64,000 nt of DNA from CF-162 sp963667205 (lineage in GTDB: Bacteria > Chloroflexota > Dehalococcoidia > SM23-28-2 > RBG-16-64-32): NCBI GenBank assembly GCA_963667205.1, contig OY762959.1:558001-622000 (forward strand). Reading direction: 5' to 3'. The translations under genes were made by a program, and so were the position numbers. Under the pieces are notes generated by a model that was given only the letters and a program-made list of their open reading frames with translations, was not told where the DNA came from and did not search any database. Numbering within the stretch: position 1 is the stretch's first letter; every line of letters begins with the position of its first letter. Shown here piece by piece: positions 52,828 through 61,229 of this stretch.

Positions 52828-53516
52828 TGACCGACGCGCCGCTGATCCGCGCCGACCTGCACAACCACTCGTACTACTCGCCGGACAGCGTCGCTTCGCC
52901 GGAGGCGCTGCTGCGGCGGGCAAAGAAGCGCCGCATCGACGTGCTGGCGGTGACGGACCACGACACGACACGAGGCGGCCTGGTGGCGCAGGAGCTGGCG
53001 GCCAAGAGCTTCCCAGGGGTACGCGTGATCGTCGGCGAGGAGGTGCGGACGCGCGACGGGGGAATCCTTGGCCTCTTCCTGAGCGAAGAGGTGCCGCCCG
53101 GCCTGAGCGCGGAGGAGACGGTGACACGGATCAAGGCGCAGGGCGGGGTCGCCGGCGCGCCACACCCTTTCGACATGTTCCGGTCGGGGCTCAAGCCCGA
53201 GGTGCTGGAGCGGATCGCGCCGGACCTGGACTTCATCGAGGGGCTGAACGCGCGCATGATCGCATCGTCGCACAACGAGCGCGCCCGGGAGTTCGCTGAG
53301 TCGCACGGCCTGGCGATGTCGGCGGCGAGCGACGCGCACTCGCCGGGCGAGGCAGGCCGGGCTTACGTCGAGATGCCGGACTTCGGGACGCCGGCGGAGT
53401 TCGTGGTATCGCTGCGGAACGGCCGACTGCGCGGGCGGCTGTCGTCGCCGCTAATCCACTTGATGAGCCGTTACGCCAAGATGCGTCGGCTACTGGGCTG
53501 GAGACCGCCGGAGTGA
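52827..53516 (+). CDS. PHP-domain phosphoesterase
   Basis: 229 residues. PHP metal motifs: ADLHNHSYYSPDS, VTDHDTTRG, PHPFDMF and SDAHSPGEAG, all ligands present. Such YciV-like proteins act on nucleotides or short oligonucleotides, which would suit the product of the upstream exonuclease VII; that link is inference. Start ATG 52827 overlaps the xseB stop; end overlaps the formyltransferase start. Confidence 0.9.
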   Translation: MTDAPLIRADLHNHSYYSPDSVASPEALLRRAKKRRIDVLAVTDHDTTRGGLVAQELAAKSFPGVRVIVGEEVRTRDGGILGLFLSEEVPPGLSAEETVTRIKAQGGVAGAPHPFDMFRSGLKPEVLERIAPDLDFIEGLNARMIASSHNERAREFAESHGLAMSAASDAHSPGEAGRAYVEMPDFGTPAEFVVSLRNGRLRGRLSSPLIHLMSRYAKMRRLLGWRPPE

Positions 53517-54364
53517 CGCCTGTCCTGAGCGGTACACCGCCAGGTGGACGTGCCAAAGGGCTTCGAATCGGCTGGTTCGCGACGGCGCGCGGACAGACGT
53601 CGGGCAAGCTTCTGTCCGGGGCGCTGGCAGCGATCGACGAAGGGCGGCTCGACGCGGAGGTGGTGGTCGTCTTCTGCAACCGCGATCCGGGGGAAGACGA
53701 GAACAGCGACGCCTTTCACAAGCAGGTGCGCGCCGCGGGCATCCCGCTCGTTACGCTGAGTTCACGCGAGTTCCGGCGCGCCGCCGGCGGTGAGGTCGCG
53801 CGCAAGGGCGAGCCGCTACCGGAGTGGCGCCGCGAGTACGACCGCGAGGTGATGTGGTTGCTCGCGCCACAGGAGTTCGACATCGGCGTGCTGGCGGGCT
53901 ACATGCTGATCTTCGGCGAGGAGACGGCAGAGCGCTGGGACCTGCTAAACCTGCACCCGGCGGCACCCGGCGGCCCGGCGGGTATCTGGCAGGACGTAAT
54001 CTGGGAGCTGATCGCGCTGGGCGCCGAGCGCGCCGGCGTGATGATCCACCTGGCGACGCCGGAGCTGGACGAGGGCCCGGTCGTGACGTACTGCACCTAC
54101 CCGATCCGCGATGGCGAGATCGACCAGCTGTGGCGGGACGCCGAGGCAGCCGAGGCCAAGATGGACGAGGGGTTGCCGCTCTTCCAGGAGATCCGCAGGC
54201 GCGGCGTCGTGCGCGAAGTGCCGCTGGTGATCGAGACGCTGCGGGCCTTCGCAGATGGCCGCGTGCGGGTGCGCGACAAGCAGCCTGTGGACGCGTCCGG
54301 CGCGGCGATCGAGGGGCACGACCTGAGCGAGGAGATCGAGCGGATCGTATCGGAGTCCGGCTGA
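53513..54364 (+). CDS. purN: PurN-like formyltransferase
   Basis: 283 residues, longer than PurN (about 210). Formyltransferase fold: RIGWFATARGQTSGKLLSGAL, VVFCNRDPGEDENSD, LLAPQEFDIGVLAGYM, and NLHPAAPGGPAGIWQDVIWE, where the family has N..HPS/HxD; a GVMIHLATPELDEGPVV strand follows (usual ..VH.V...D.G). The typical active His is present in NLHP and the Asp in DEG. Position before purD supports a GAR formyltransferase role, though divergence leaves doubt. Confidence 0.75.
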   Translation: MTPVLSGTPPGGRAKGLRIGWFATARGQTSGKLLSGALAAIDEGRLDAEVVVVFCNRDPGEDENSDAFHKQVRAAGIPLVTLSSREFRRAAGGEVARKGEPLPEWRREYDREVMWLLAPQEFDIGVLAGYMLIFGEETAERWDLLNLHPAAPGGPAGIWQDVIWELIALGAERAGVMIHLATPELDEGPVVTYCTYPIRDGEIDQLWRDAEAAEAKMDEGLPLFQEIRRRGVVREVPLVIETLRAFADGRVRVRDKQPVDASGAAIEGHDLSEEIERIVSESG

Positions 54365-54379
54365 GAGCTCGGTCGGGTG

Positions 54380-54385
54380 TATAAT
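54380..54385 (+). promoter_or_regulatory. -10 box for small gene at 54395
   Basis: Perfect TATAAT, 9 bases before ATG 54395. Confidence 0.65.
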
Positions 54386-54394
54386 CGGCGCGTC

Positions 54395-54688
54395 ATGAGC
54401 GAATCCAACAGAAACCTCCCGGCGAAGCGCGAGCAATCGCTGCCGCCGGCACCGCTGTGGCAGCAGGCCGCACCGGCGGTGATCCGCGGCGCGGCGCTGG
54501 TGGCAGCGGGCGTGGTCGGGCAGTGGGCGCTGCGCAACGCGGCGAAGCTGGCGGTCACAGCGCCGTTCCAGGCGGCGAGGAGCGGCCGCAAGACGAAGGC
54601 ACTCGCGCGGACGGAAGACGGTCCGGGCCGGATCGTCGCGGTCAGCGAGACGGTCGTGATGCGCCGTCGCGTGATCGTCCGGCGCTGA
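54395..54688 (+). CDS. Small hypothetical protein
   Basis: 97 residues. Central moderately hydrophobic, Ala-rich helix (AAPAVIRGAALVAAGVVGQW) that may insert in membrane, and a basic C-terminus (VVMRRRVIVRR). The ATG at 54395 follows TATAAT by 9 bases; an in-frame GTG at 54377 would overlap the promoter. No family recognised. Confidence 0.65.
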   Translation: MSESNRNLPAKREQSLPPAPLWQQAAPAVIRGAALVAAGVVGQWALRNAAKLAVTAPFQAARSGRKTKALARTEDGPGRIVAVSETVVMRRRVIVRR

Positions 54689-54727
54689 GGCGTCGACGGC
54701 GGCGCTGACTTAGCCGCGGCGGTCGAG

Positions 54728-54733
54728 TATATT
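54728..54733 (+). promoter_or_regulatory. -10 box for purD
   Basis: TATATT, 10 bases before ATG 54744. Confidence 0.5.
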
Positions 54734-54743
54734 CGAGGTGTCC

Positions 54744-56024
54744 ATGAACGTACTCGTCGTCGGCTCCGGCGCGCGCGAGCACGCGATCGCCTGGAAGCTG
54801 CGCCAGTCGCCGCAGCTCACTGACCTCTTCGTTGCGCCCGGCAACGCCGGCACGGGCGCCATCGGCTCGAACCTCGACGTCAAGGCGGCGGACATCGACG
54901 GCATTGTCGCGGCGGCGAAGGAGCAGCGGATCGACCTCGTCATCGTCGGCCCGGAGGTCCCGCTGTCGCGCGGCCTCGTTGACCGGCTCGCGAGCGAGGG
55001 CATCGCCGCCTTCGGACCGACGCAGGAAGCGTCACGAATCGAGTCGTCGAAGGCGTTCTCGAAGGGCTTGATGGAACGCTGCGGTATGCCGACGGCGGCC
55101 TCTGCCACGTTCGACAACCGCACAGAGGCGCGCAACTACATCGAGGCGAACCCCGGGCCGATCGTCGTCAAGGCTGACGGTCTCGCGGCAGGCAAGGGCG
55201 TCTTCGTCTGCGCAACGACGGAGGAGGCGCTGGCTGCGGTCGACGCGATGATGGGCGACGCCGGCGTCTTCGGCGAGGCCGGACGGACGGTCGTGATCGA
55301 GGAGCGGCTGGCGGGGCGCGAGGTCTCGGCTCACGCGTTCAGCGATGGCACGACGGTGGCGCCGATGCCGTTCGCCTGCGACTACAAGCGGGCGCGCGAT
55401 GACGACGAGGGGCCGAACACGGGCGGTATGGGCGCTTACAGCCCGCCTCAGTGGCTGGACGAGGCGCTGGAGCCGTACATCAACGAGAGCGTGACGGAAG
55501 CAGCGATCGCGGCGATGCGCGATGAGGGCTCTCCGTTCGCGGGTGCGCTCTTTCCGGGACTGATCGTCACGGAGGCCGGTCCGCAGGTGCTGGAGTTCAA
55601 CTGCCGGCTCGGCGACCCGGAGGCGCAGGTGCTGCTGCCACGGCTGCAGTCGGACCTGCTGGGGATCTGCTGGGCAGTGGCGAACGGCACACTGTCGGAG
55701 TGCGAGATCCGGTGGTCAACGGACGCAGCGGTCGGCGTGGTGATAGCGTCCGGGGGATACCCGGACGACTACCAGACGGGGTACACGGTGGCCGGCCTCA
55801 GTGCGCTCGATGAGGACGTGCACGTCTTCCACGCCGGTACGACGGCCGGCGGCGGCGGAGAGGTGCTGACGAGCGGCGGCCGCGCGCTGACGGTCGTGGC
55901 GACGGCGCCGACGCTGACGGAGGCGCGGTCGAGAGCCTACAGCAACGTGCAGCGGATCCACTTCACGAACGCCTACTACCGCCGCGACATCGCCGCACCG
56001 GCCCAGGACGCGCGGGTGGACTAG
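54744..56024 (+). CDS. purD: Phosphoribosylamine-glycine ligase
   Basis: 427 residues. ATP-grasp enzyme making GAR. MNVLVVGSGAREHAIAWKL, LVIVGPEVPLSRGLVDRL, KADGLAAGKGVFVC (ATP loop), FACDYKRARDDDEGPNTGGMGAYSP and EFNCRLGDPEAQVLLPRL are the signatures. Start at ATG 54744; GTG 54738 in frame is possible. Confidence 0.96.
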   Translation: MNVLVVGSGAREHAIAWKLRQSPQLTDLFVAPGNAGTGAIGSNLDVKAADIDGIVAAAKEQRIDLVIVGPEVPLSRGLVDRLASEGIAAFGPTQEASRIESSKAFSKGLMERCGMPTAASATFDNRTEARNYIEANPGPIVVKADGLAAGKGVFVCATTEEALAAVDAMMGDAGVFGEAGRTVVIEERLAGREVSAHAFSDGTTVAPMPFACDYKRARDDDEGPNTGGMGAYSPPQWLDEALEPYINESVTEAAIAAMRDEGSPFAGALFPGLIVTEAGPQVLEFNCRLGDPEAQVLLPRLQSDLLGICWAVANGTLSECEIRWSTDAAVGVVIASGGYPDDYQTGYTVAGLSALDEDVHVFHAGTTAGGGGEVLTSGGRALTVVATAPTLTEARSRAYSNVQRIHFTNAYYRRDIAAPAQDARVD

Positions 56025-56070
56025 AGCTTGACGCCGAGGCTCCTATGACGTATCCAGAGGCCATGCGAGT

Positions 56071-56538
56071 GTGCCGTTGCCGAAGGTAGCGATCCTCACT
56101 GGGTCCAAGTCGGACGTGCCGACGCTCGACGCCTGCGTCGAGACGCTGGGCAAGCTCGGGATCAAGCACGAGCTGCACGTGATGTCGGCGCACCGGGCGC
56201 CGGCGAAGGTGCAGGAGTTCGCGGCGGGTGCCGCGGACAACGGCTTCGAGGTGATCATCGCGGCGGCGGGAATGGCGGCGCACCTGCCGGGCGTGGTCGC
56301 CGCGCAAACGGCGCTGCCCGTGATCGGCGTGCCGATCGCCCAGAGTGGCGGCTCGTCGGTTTCCGGGATGGACGCGCTGCTCTCGATCGCGCAGATGCCG
56401 CCCGGCGTACCGGTAGGCTGCATGGCGGTAAACGGCGCCAAGAACGCGGCGCTCTACGCAGCGGCGATCCTCGCTCTCAAGCACGACGCCGTGCGCAACA
56501 AGCTGGAGGCGTTCCGGGCCGAGCAGGCGAAGGCGTAG
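56071..56538 (+). CDS. purE: N5-carboxyaminoimidazole ribonucleotide mutase
   Basis: 155 residues, GTG start. LTGSKSDVPTLDACVETL, VMSAHRAPAKVQEF, IIAAAGMAAHLPGVVAAQT and PVIGVPIAQSGG with MPPGVPVG are the PurE class I signatures. Converts N5-CAIR to CAIR; its usual partner PurK is not in this window. Confidence 0.95.
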   Translation: MPLPKVAILTGSKSDVPTLDACVETLGKLGIKHELHVMSAHRAPAKVQEFAAGAADNGFEVIIAAAGMAAHLPGVVAAQTALPVIGVPIAQSGGSSVSGMDALLSIAQMPPGVPVGCMAVNGAKNAALYAAAILALKHDAVRNKLEAFRAEQAKA

Positions 56539-56548
56539 GAGGGTCACG

Positions 56549-56881
56549 ATGGCGCAGTTCTTACACGTCGCGAAGATTCTGCCGGGGCAAACGGAGGCGT
56601 TCCTGGCGGCGGTCAAGAGCGGCTTCGAGGCGGCGGCGCCGGCGCTCAAGTCCGCCGGGCTAACGAGAATCACGTCCTTCCACTCACCCGAGGCAGAGTC
56701 GGGAGAGGGCGGGCTGCTGGTGACGATCTACGAGGCCGACGACGCTTCGGCGATCGAGGCGCTATACAGCAATCCGGCAGTGGTCGCCGCTGAGGAGCGC
56801 AACCACGGTACGCTTGTGACGCCGCACGACCACGAGTCCGTGCCGACGAACGTGCCGTTTCTGAAACTCGATCTGACGTAG
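56549..56881 (+). CDS. Antibiotic-monooxygenase-like (ferredoxin-fold) small protein
   Basis: 110 residues. Alpha/beta dimeric ferredoxin-like fold suggested by FLHVAKILPGQTEAFLAAVK and LLVTIYEADDASAIEALYSN. Resembles ABM/EthD-type domains. No catalytic evidence. Inserted between purE and purB, 10 bases after purE, so cotranscribed. Confidence 0.6.
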   Translation: MAQFLHVAKILPGQTEAFLAAVKSGFEAAAPALKSAGLTRITSFHSPEAESGEGGLLVTIYEADDASAIEALYSNPAVVAAEERNHGTLVTPHDHESVPTNVPFLKLDLT

Positions 56882-56904
56882 CGAAGCGGAAAGGGCGGCG
56901 CACG

Positions 56905-57228
56905 ATGCCGATCACGAAGAGCGGAAGCATAGCGGGGTTCGAGCGAGCGCCGGGTGTGACGATCAAGACGCTGACGGACGGCGACCGCATGATGCTGCTG
57001 GAGGTGCACATCGCGGCGGGGGCCGTTGTCGAGATGCACACGCACCCGCACGAACAGACGGGGCGGCTCCTGAGCGGCCGTCTGCGCTTCGAGATCGGGG
57101 ACGAGACGCACGAGCTGGAACCGGGCGACGCCTGGATCGTCCCGGCCGACCTGCCGCACGAGGCGACGGGCCTTGAGGACTGCGTGGTGGTCGAGGTGTT
57201 CTCGCCGCCGCGCGAGGACTACCGCTGA
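56905..57228 (+). CDS. Single-domain cupin protein
   Basis: 107 residues. Cupin motifs: EMHTHPHEQTGRLLSGRLRF (His, His, Gln in the place of Glu) and GDAWIVPADLPHEATG with the last His. Small metal-binding barrel, function unknown. Follows the ABM-like gene in the same unit. Confidence 0.85.
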   Translation: MPITKSGSIAGFERAPGVTIKTLTDGDRMMLLEVHIAAGAVVEMHTHPHEQTGRLLSGRLRFEIGDETHELEPGDAWIVPADLPHEATGLEDCVVVEVFSPPREDYR

Positions 57229-57270
57229 GGCTTGGATCGCTTGTCTCTGGCAGCCGGCACGTGGTTCGCC

Positions 57271-57276
57271 TAATAT
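57271..57276 (+). promoter_or_regulatory. -10 box for uORF-purB unit
   Basis: TAATAT, 6 bases before GTG 57283 of a 17-codon ORF coupled to purB. Confidence 0.6.
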
Positions 57277-57282
57277 AGGTTC

Positions 57283-57336
57283 GTGACACCGCCCCTTTCC
57301 ACCGAGGCCGTCGCACCATTGGCGGGCGAGCGATGA
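57283..57336 (+). CDS. Possible leaderless 17-codon upstream ORF coupled to purB
   Basis: GTG 57283 encodes VTPPLSTEAVAPLAGER and stops at TGA 57334-57336, which overlaps the purB ATG (ATGA). The GTG lies 6 bases after TAATAT, the same spacing as other leaderless starts in the window. Layout fits translational coupling or leader-peptide control. Confidence 0.45.
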   Translation: MTPPLSTEAVAPLAGER

Positions 57337-58622
57337 TCGAACGCTACACGCGGCCGGAGATGGCACGCGTCTGGTCGGAACAGAACAAGGCCGAGAAGTG
57401 GCTGCAGATCGAGATCGAGGTCTGCGAGGCCTGGTCCAAGCGCGGCGTTGTTCCGGCCGAGGCGACCGCGAAAATCCGCAACGCGCAGTTCGATCTCGAG
57501 AAGTGGGCCGAGTACGAGCGCGAGATGCACCACCACTTCAACGCGTGGCTGCGTTCGGTGGCGGACTCGCTCGGCGACGAGTCACGGTACGTTCACTTCG
57601 GCCTGACATCGTACGACGTCGAGGACACCGCCCTGGCGCTGCGCCTGACCGAGGCAACGGAGCTCCTGGAGAAGGGCATCGCTGAGCTGATGGCAGCGAT
57701 CGCCGCGCGGGCGAAGGAGCACAAGGCAACGCCGATGATGGGCCGCAGCCACGGCGTGCACGCGGAGCCGATATCGTTCGGACTCAAGCTGGCGAGCTGG
57801 TACGACGAGATGCGCCGCAATTCGCACCGGTTGATCGACGCCAAGGAGCAGATCGCCTACGGCAAGATATCGGGGCCGGTGGGTTCGCACGCAACGGTGC
57901 CGCCGGACCTCGAAGACGACGTGTGCGGGAAGCTCGGCATCATGGTGGAACCGGTGTCGACGCAGATCGTGCACCGCGACCGGCACGCCTACTTCATCGG
58001 CACGCTGGCAGTGATCGCCGCGTCGCTCGACAAGTTCGCGACGGAGGTCCGGCACCTGCAGCGGACGGAGGTCCTGGAGGTGGAGGAGCCGTTCTCGGCC
58101 GGGCAGACGGGCTCCTCGTCGATGCCACACAAGCGCAACCCGGAGAAGTGCGAGCGGATTAGCGGGCTGGCGCGGCTGATGCGCGGCTACGCGATGACGT
58201 CGCTGGACAACGTGGCGCTCTGGCACGAGCGGGACATCTCGCACTCGTCCGCAGAGCGCGTTGTGCTGCCGGACGCCTGCATCGTGCTGGACTACATGCT
58301 GGACCTGTTCGCGTACATCATGCGCGGGCTGCAGGTGTACCCGGAGCGCATGAAGGAGAACATGGAGGCGAGCTACGGGCTCGTCTTCAGCCAGCGGGTG
58401 ATGCTGGCGCTGATCGACAAGGGAATGGCGCGGCAGGACGCGTACAAGGTGGTGCAGGCGAACGCGATGAAGGCGTGGGAGGCGCGCACGCCGTACCTCG
58501 ACTTCCTGCTGGACGATGAGCGCGTAACCTCGAAGCTCTCACGCGACGAGCTGGCGTCGCTCTTCGACTACGGATGGTACCTGCGACACGTTGATGACAG
58601 CTTCGAGAGGATCGGCCTGTGA
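57333..58622 (+). CDS. purB: Adenylosuccinate lyase
   Basis: 429 residues. Cleaves SAICAR and adenylosuccinate. Signature TGSSSMPHKRNPEKCERI with the catalytic Ser loop; MMGRSHGVHAEPISFGLKLA supplies the His pair, YVHFGLTSYDVEDTALAL the N-terminal region. Its ATG shares bases with the stop of a 17-codon upstream ORF. Overlaps purC by 4 bases. Confidence 0.97.
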   Translation: MIERYTRPEMARVWSEQNKAEKWLQIEIEVCEAWSKRGVVPAEATAKIRNAQFDLEKWAEYEREMHHHFNAWLRSVADSLGDESRYVHFGLTSYDVEDTALALRLTEATELLEKGIAELMAAIAARAKEHKATPMMGRSHGVHAEPISFGLKLASWYDEMRRNSHRLIDAKEQIAYGKISGPVGSHATVPPDLEDDVCGKLGIMVEPVSTQIVHRDRHAYFIGTLAVIAASLDKFATEVRHLQRTEVLEVEEPFSAGQTGSSSMPHKRNPEKCERISGLARLMRGYAMTSLDNVALWHERDISHSSAERVVLPDACIVLDYMLDLFAYIMRGLQVYPERMKENMEASYGLVFSQRVMLALIDKGMARQDAYKVVQANAMKAWEARTPYLDFLLDDERVTSKLSRDELASLFDYGWYLRHVDDSFERIGL

Positions 58623-59515
58623 GCACAATCGTGACGGAAACGACGCTGGACCTGCCGCTGCTGGCGCGTGGCAAGGTGCGCGACATCTACGACCTCGGCG
58701 ACGAGCTGCTGATCGTTGCCACGGACCGCATATCGGCGTTCGACGTCGTGCTACCGACCGGTATTCCCGACAAGGGCCGCGTGCTGACTCAGATGTCGGC
58801 GTTCTGGTTCGAGCGCACCGGCGAGATTGTGCCGAACCACTTCCTCGCCGTCGTCGAGGAGACGCGCGTAGACGGCGTGCCGATCGAGCTGCCGCGCGAC
58901 GTGATCGGGCGGGCGATGGTCGTGCGCAAGGCGAAACGCATCGACGTCGAGTGCGTCGTGCGGGGCTACATCAGCGGCTCCGGCTGGGTCGACTACCAGA
59001 AGACGGGCGCAGTCTCGGGCCTGAAGCTGCCGCCCGAGCTGCTGGAGAGCCAGGAGCTGGCGGAGCCGATCTTCACGCCGACGTCGAAGGCCGACGAAGG
59101 ACACGACCTGCCGATCACGTACGACGAGGTCGTCGCGTTGGCCGGCGAACGTGCGGCCAACGCGATGAAGGTGCGCAGCCTGGCGGTATACCGCTATGGG
59201 CGAGACTTCGCCCGCGATCTGGGGATCATCATCGCCGACACGAAGTTCGAGTTCGGCTGGCTGGACGACGAGGTGATACTGATCGACGAGGCGCTGACGC
59301 CGGACTCCAGCCGCTTCTGGCCGCTAGACGAGTACGAGCCCGGCCACGGCCAGCGCAGCTTCGATAAGCAGTTCGTGCGCGACCACCTGACCGCCGTGGC
59401 GTGGGATAAGAGTCCGCCCGGCCCTGAGCTGCCGGAGGAGATCGTGACGAAGACGGCGGAGAAGTATATCGAAGCTTTCGAGCGGATCACCGGCCGCACG
59501 CTGGTGAGGCCGTGA
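58619..59515 (+). CDS. purC: SAICAR synthetase
   Basis: 298 residues, the long form. LLARGKVRDIYDLGDELLIV with P-loop-like GK, ATDRISAFDVVLPTGIPDKG, RGYISGSGWVDYQKTG, IADTKFEFGWLDDEV and IDEALTPDSSRFWPL are PurC signatures. Makes SAICAR, the substrate of the neighbouring PurB. Confidence 0.97.
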   Translation: MSTIVTETTLDLPLLARGKVRDIYDLGDELLIVATDRISAFDVVLPTGIPDKGRVLTQMSAFWFERTGEIVPNHFLAVVEETRVDGVPIELPRDVIGRAMVVRKAKRIDVECVVRGYISGSGWVDYQKTGAVSGLKLPPELLESQELAEPIFTPTSKADEGHDLPITYDEVVALAGERAANAMKVRSLAVYRYGRDFARDLGIIIADTKFEFGWLDDEVILIDEALTPDSSRFWPLDEYEPGHGQRSFDKQFVRDHLTAVAWDKSPPGPELPEEIVTKTAEKYIEAFERITGRTLVRP

Positions 59516-59898
59516 GCGTACTGGCGCCGGAAGTCAGCGAGTTCCTCGAAGGCGCGCACATCGCCTCGCTGGCGACGGTGCGGCCAGACGGACGCCCGCA
59601 CGTGGTGCCGGTGTCGTACGAATACGATGGCAAGGAGTTCACGATCAGCACGTTCCGCGACACGCAGAAGCTGCGCAATCTGCAGGCGAAAGCACGGGCG
59701 GCGATCTCCATCTACACGACGGCGCTGCCGTACAAGCAGGTGACGGTGCAGGGGACAGCCCGCGCCGGCAGCCTGATCGACAACGTCTGGCGCGAGCGCG
59801 TGGCCTCATGCTACCTGGGCGAGACAGCCGGCCGCGCCTACGTATCGGAAACGTCGGACATGGACCACGTGGCGATCCACGTGCGGCCGCTGACGTGA
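59512..59898 (+). CDS. Pyridoxamine 5'-phosphate oxidase-fold protein
   Basis: 128 residues, GTG start overlapping purC. Split-barrel flavin-binding fold: IASLATVRPDGRPHVVPVSY and ALPYKQVTVQGTARAG. Related proteins bind FMN or F420; F420-dependent use is possible in this lineage but not shown. Confidence 0.87.
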   Translation: MSVLAPEVSEFLEGAHIASLATVRPDGRPHVVPVSYEYDGKEFTISTFRDTQKLRNLQAKARAAISIYTTALPYKQVTVQGTARAGSLIDNVWRERVASCYLGETAGRAYVSETSDMDHVAIHVRPLT

Positions 59899-59934
59899 CA
59901 CACGGAGGGCTTCGGCCTGGAGTAGGAGATCGAG

Positions 59935-60492
59935 ATGCCAGAAACAGTCGGAGACATGACCCCGCTGAGGCAACCGGACATCATCCAGGGTGCCGTCGGC
60001 TACTGCACGCACCAGGCGAGCAAGGGCATCGACTCGCTCGCCGCCCTCATCGAACGCACGGGCGAAGACTGGCGACGCTGCCTCGACGGCGTCAGCGAAA
60101 CGCAGGCGGAGTTCTCGCCGGCGGAGGGCGAGTGGACCGCCAAGGAGGTCGTCACGCACTTCCTCCTGGCGACCGCAAGCGTGAACAACCAGATCGGCAA
60201 GCTGACCGCTGGCCAGGACGTCGGTCAGCTCGCCTCCGCCGCACCGGACGAGCGGCCGGCCGAGACTACGTCCGTCGCTGAGCTGAGCGCGGAAACGCTG
60301 GCCATCTTCGCCGAGATTGCGCGGCTCACAAGGGCGCTAGAGGGAAACGCCCACCTAGAGAGGCAGTTCCCGCACCCGGCTTTCGGGCAGCTGAACATCC
60401 TGCAGTGGATCGCCTTCCAGCGCTTGCACGGCATGGACCACATGCAGCAGATCGAGAAGAACAAGGACGACGCCGGATACCCCGGGGCCTAG
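59935..60492 (+). CDS. DinB-family (DinB_2) protein
   Basis: 185 residues. Four-helix bundle: LAALIERTGEDWRRCLDGVS, EWTAKEVVTHFLLATASVN, LNILQWIAFQRLHGMDHMQQ with His residues at the DinB metal positions. Such proteins include metal-dependent thiol transferases. Function here unknown. Confidence 0.85.
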   Translation: MPETVGDMTPLRQPDIIQGAVGYCTHQASKGIDSLAALIERTGEDWRRCLDGVSETQAEFSPAEGEWTAKEVVTHFLLATASVNNQIGKLTAGQDVGQLASAAPDERPAETTSVAELSAETLAIFAEIARLTRALEGNAHLERQFPHPAFGQLNILQWIAFQRLHGMDHMQQIEKNKDDAGYPGA

Positions 60493-60496
60493 GCGG

Positions 60497-60745
60497 ATGT
60501 ACCTGGCGCGCGTCTACGTCACGCTGAAGCCGACGGTCAACGACCCGCAAGGGCTGACGATCGAGGGCGGGCTGAAATCGCTGGGCTTCGAGACGGTGGA
60601 CACTGTGCGCGCGGGGAAGTACATGGAGATCCGCCTCGACGTGGCGTCGGAGGCGGAGGCGAAGTCATCGGTGACGGAGATGTGCAAGAAGCTGCTGGCG
60701 AACCCGGTGATCGAAGACTTCCGCTTCGAGCTGGACGAGGGCTAG
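60497..60745 (+). CDS. purS: Phosphoribosylformylglycinamidine synthase PurS subunit
   Basis: 82 residues. ARVYVTLKPTVNDPQGLTIEG, LGFETVDTVRAGKYMEIRLD and NPVIEDFRFEL match PurS. It scaffolds PurL and PurQ, which are normally next; here the convergent Nudix gene follows instead, so purQ and purL must lie elsewhere. Confidence 0.93.
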   Translation: MYLARVYVTLKPTVNDPQGLTIEGGLKSLGFETVDTVRAGKYMEIRLDVASEAEAKSSVTEMCKKLLANPVIEDFRFELDEG

Positions 60746-60770
60746 CGGTGCTGGGTAGCTCGGCTGGCCG

Positions 60771-61229
60771 TCAGCCGCCGAGCCACTCGTCCGTGCGCTC
60801 TTCGAGGAGGCCGCGGACGTAGGGGAGCATCGGCAGGGCAGGCCACTTGGACGGGGCGGCCCAGCGGACTTCGGTGACCTCCGACTCGAGGAGCTTGAAG
60901 TCACGAGAAAGCAGGCGCAGGCGATAGAGGAAGAGGAGGAAGCCGGAGCCGTCGGTGGCGCGCTCGGCCTTCCAAGCGATATGCGGGTGTAGCACCTCGG
61001 TGACCTCGCCCGCGACGCTCAGCTCCTCACGCAGCTCGCGGAGTACGGCCTCGTCCGGTCGCTCGCCCTCATCGACCCAGCCGCCGACGCTGGCCCAGAA
61101 GCCGTGGGTGTCCCGGACGAGGAGGAGCCTGCCGTCCTCAACGATCACGGAGGCGGTGGCGATCATCATCGGGTGCTTGCGGAAGTTGTCGGGGTGACGA
61201 GCCTCGAGCGCCTGGTCGAGATCGGCCAC
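60771..61229 (-). CDS. Nudix hydrolase
   Basis: 152 residues. Nudix box GGWVDEGERPDEAVLRELREEL, i.e. G-x5-E-x7-REL-x-EE, preceded by ASVIVEDGRLLLVRDTHGFW. Hydrolyses nucleoside diphosphate-linked compounds; substrate not predictable. Starts one base into the hisB stop, so cotranscribed with the his genes. Confidence 0.93.
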   Translation of the reverse strand: MADLDQALEARHPDNFRKHPMMIATASVIVEDGRLLLVRDTHGFWASVGGWVDEGERPDEAVLRELREELSVAGEVTEVLHPHIAWKAERATDGSGFLLFLYRLRLLSRDFKLLESEVTEVRWAAPSKWPALPMLPYVRGLLEERTDEWLGG

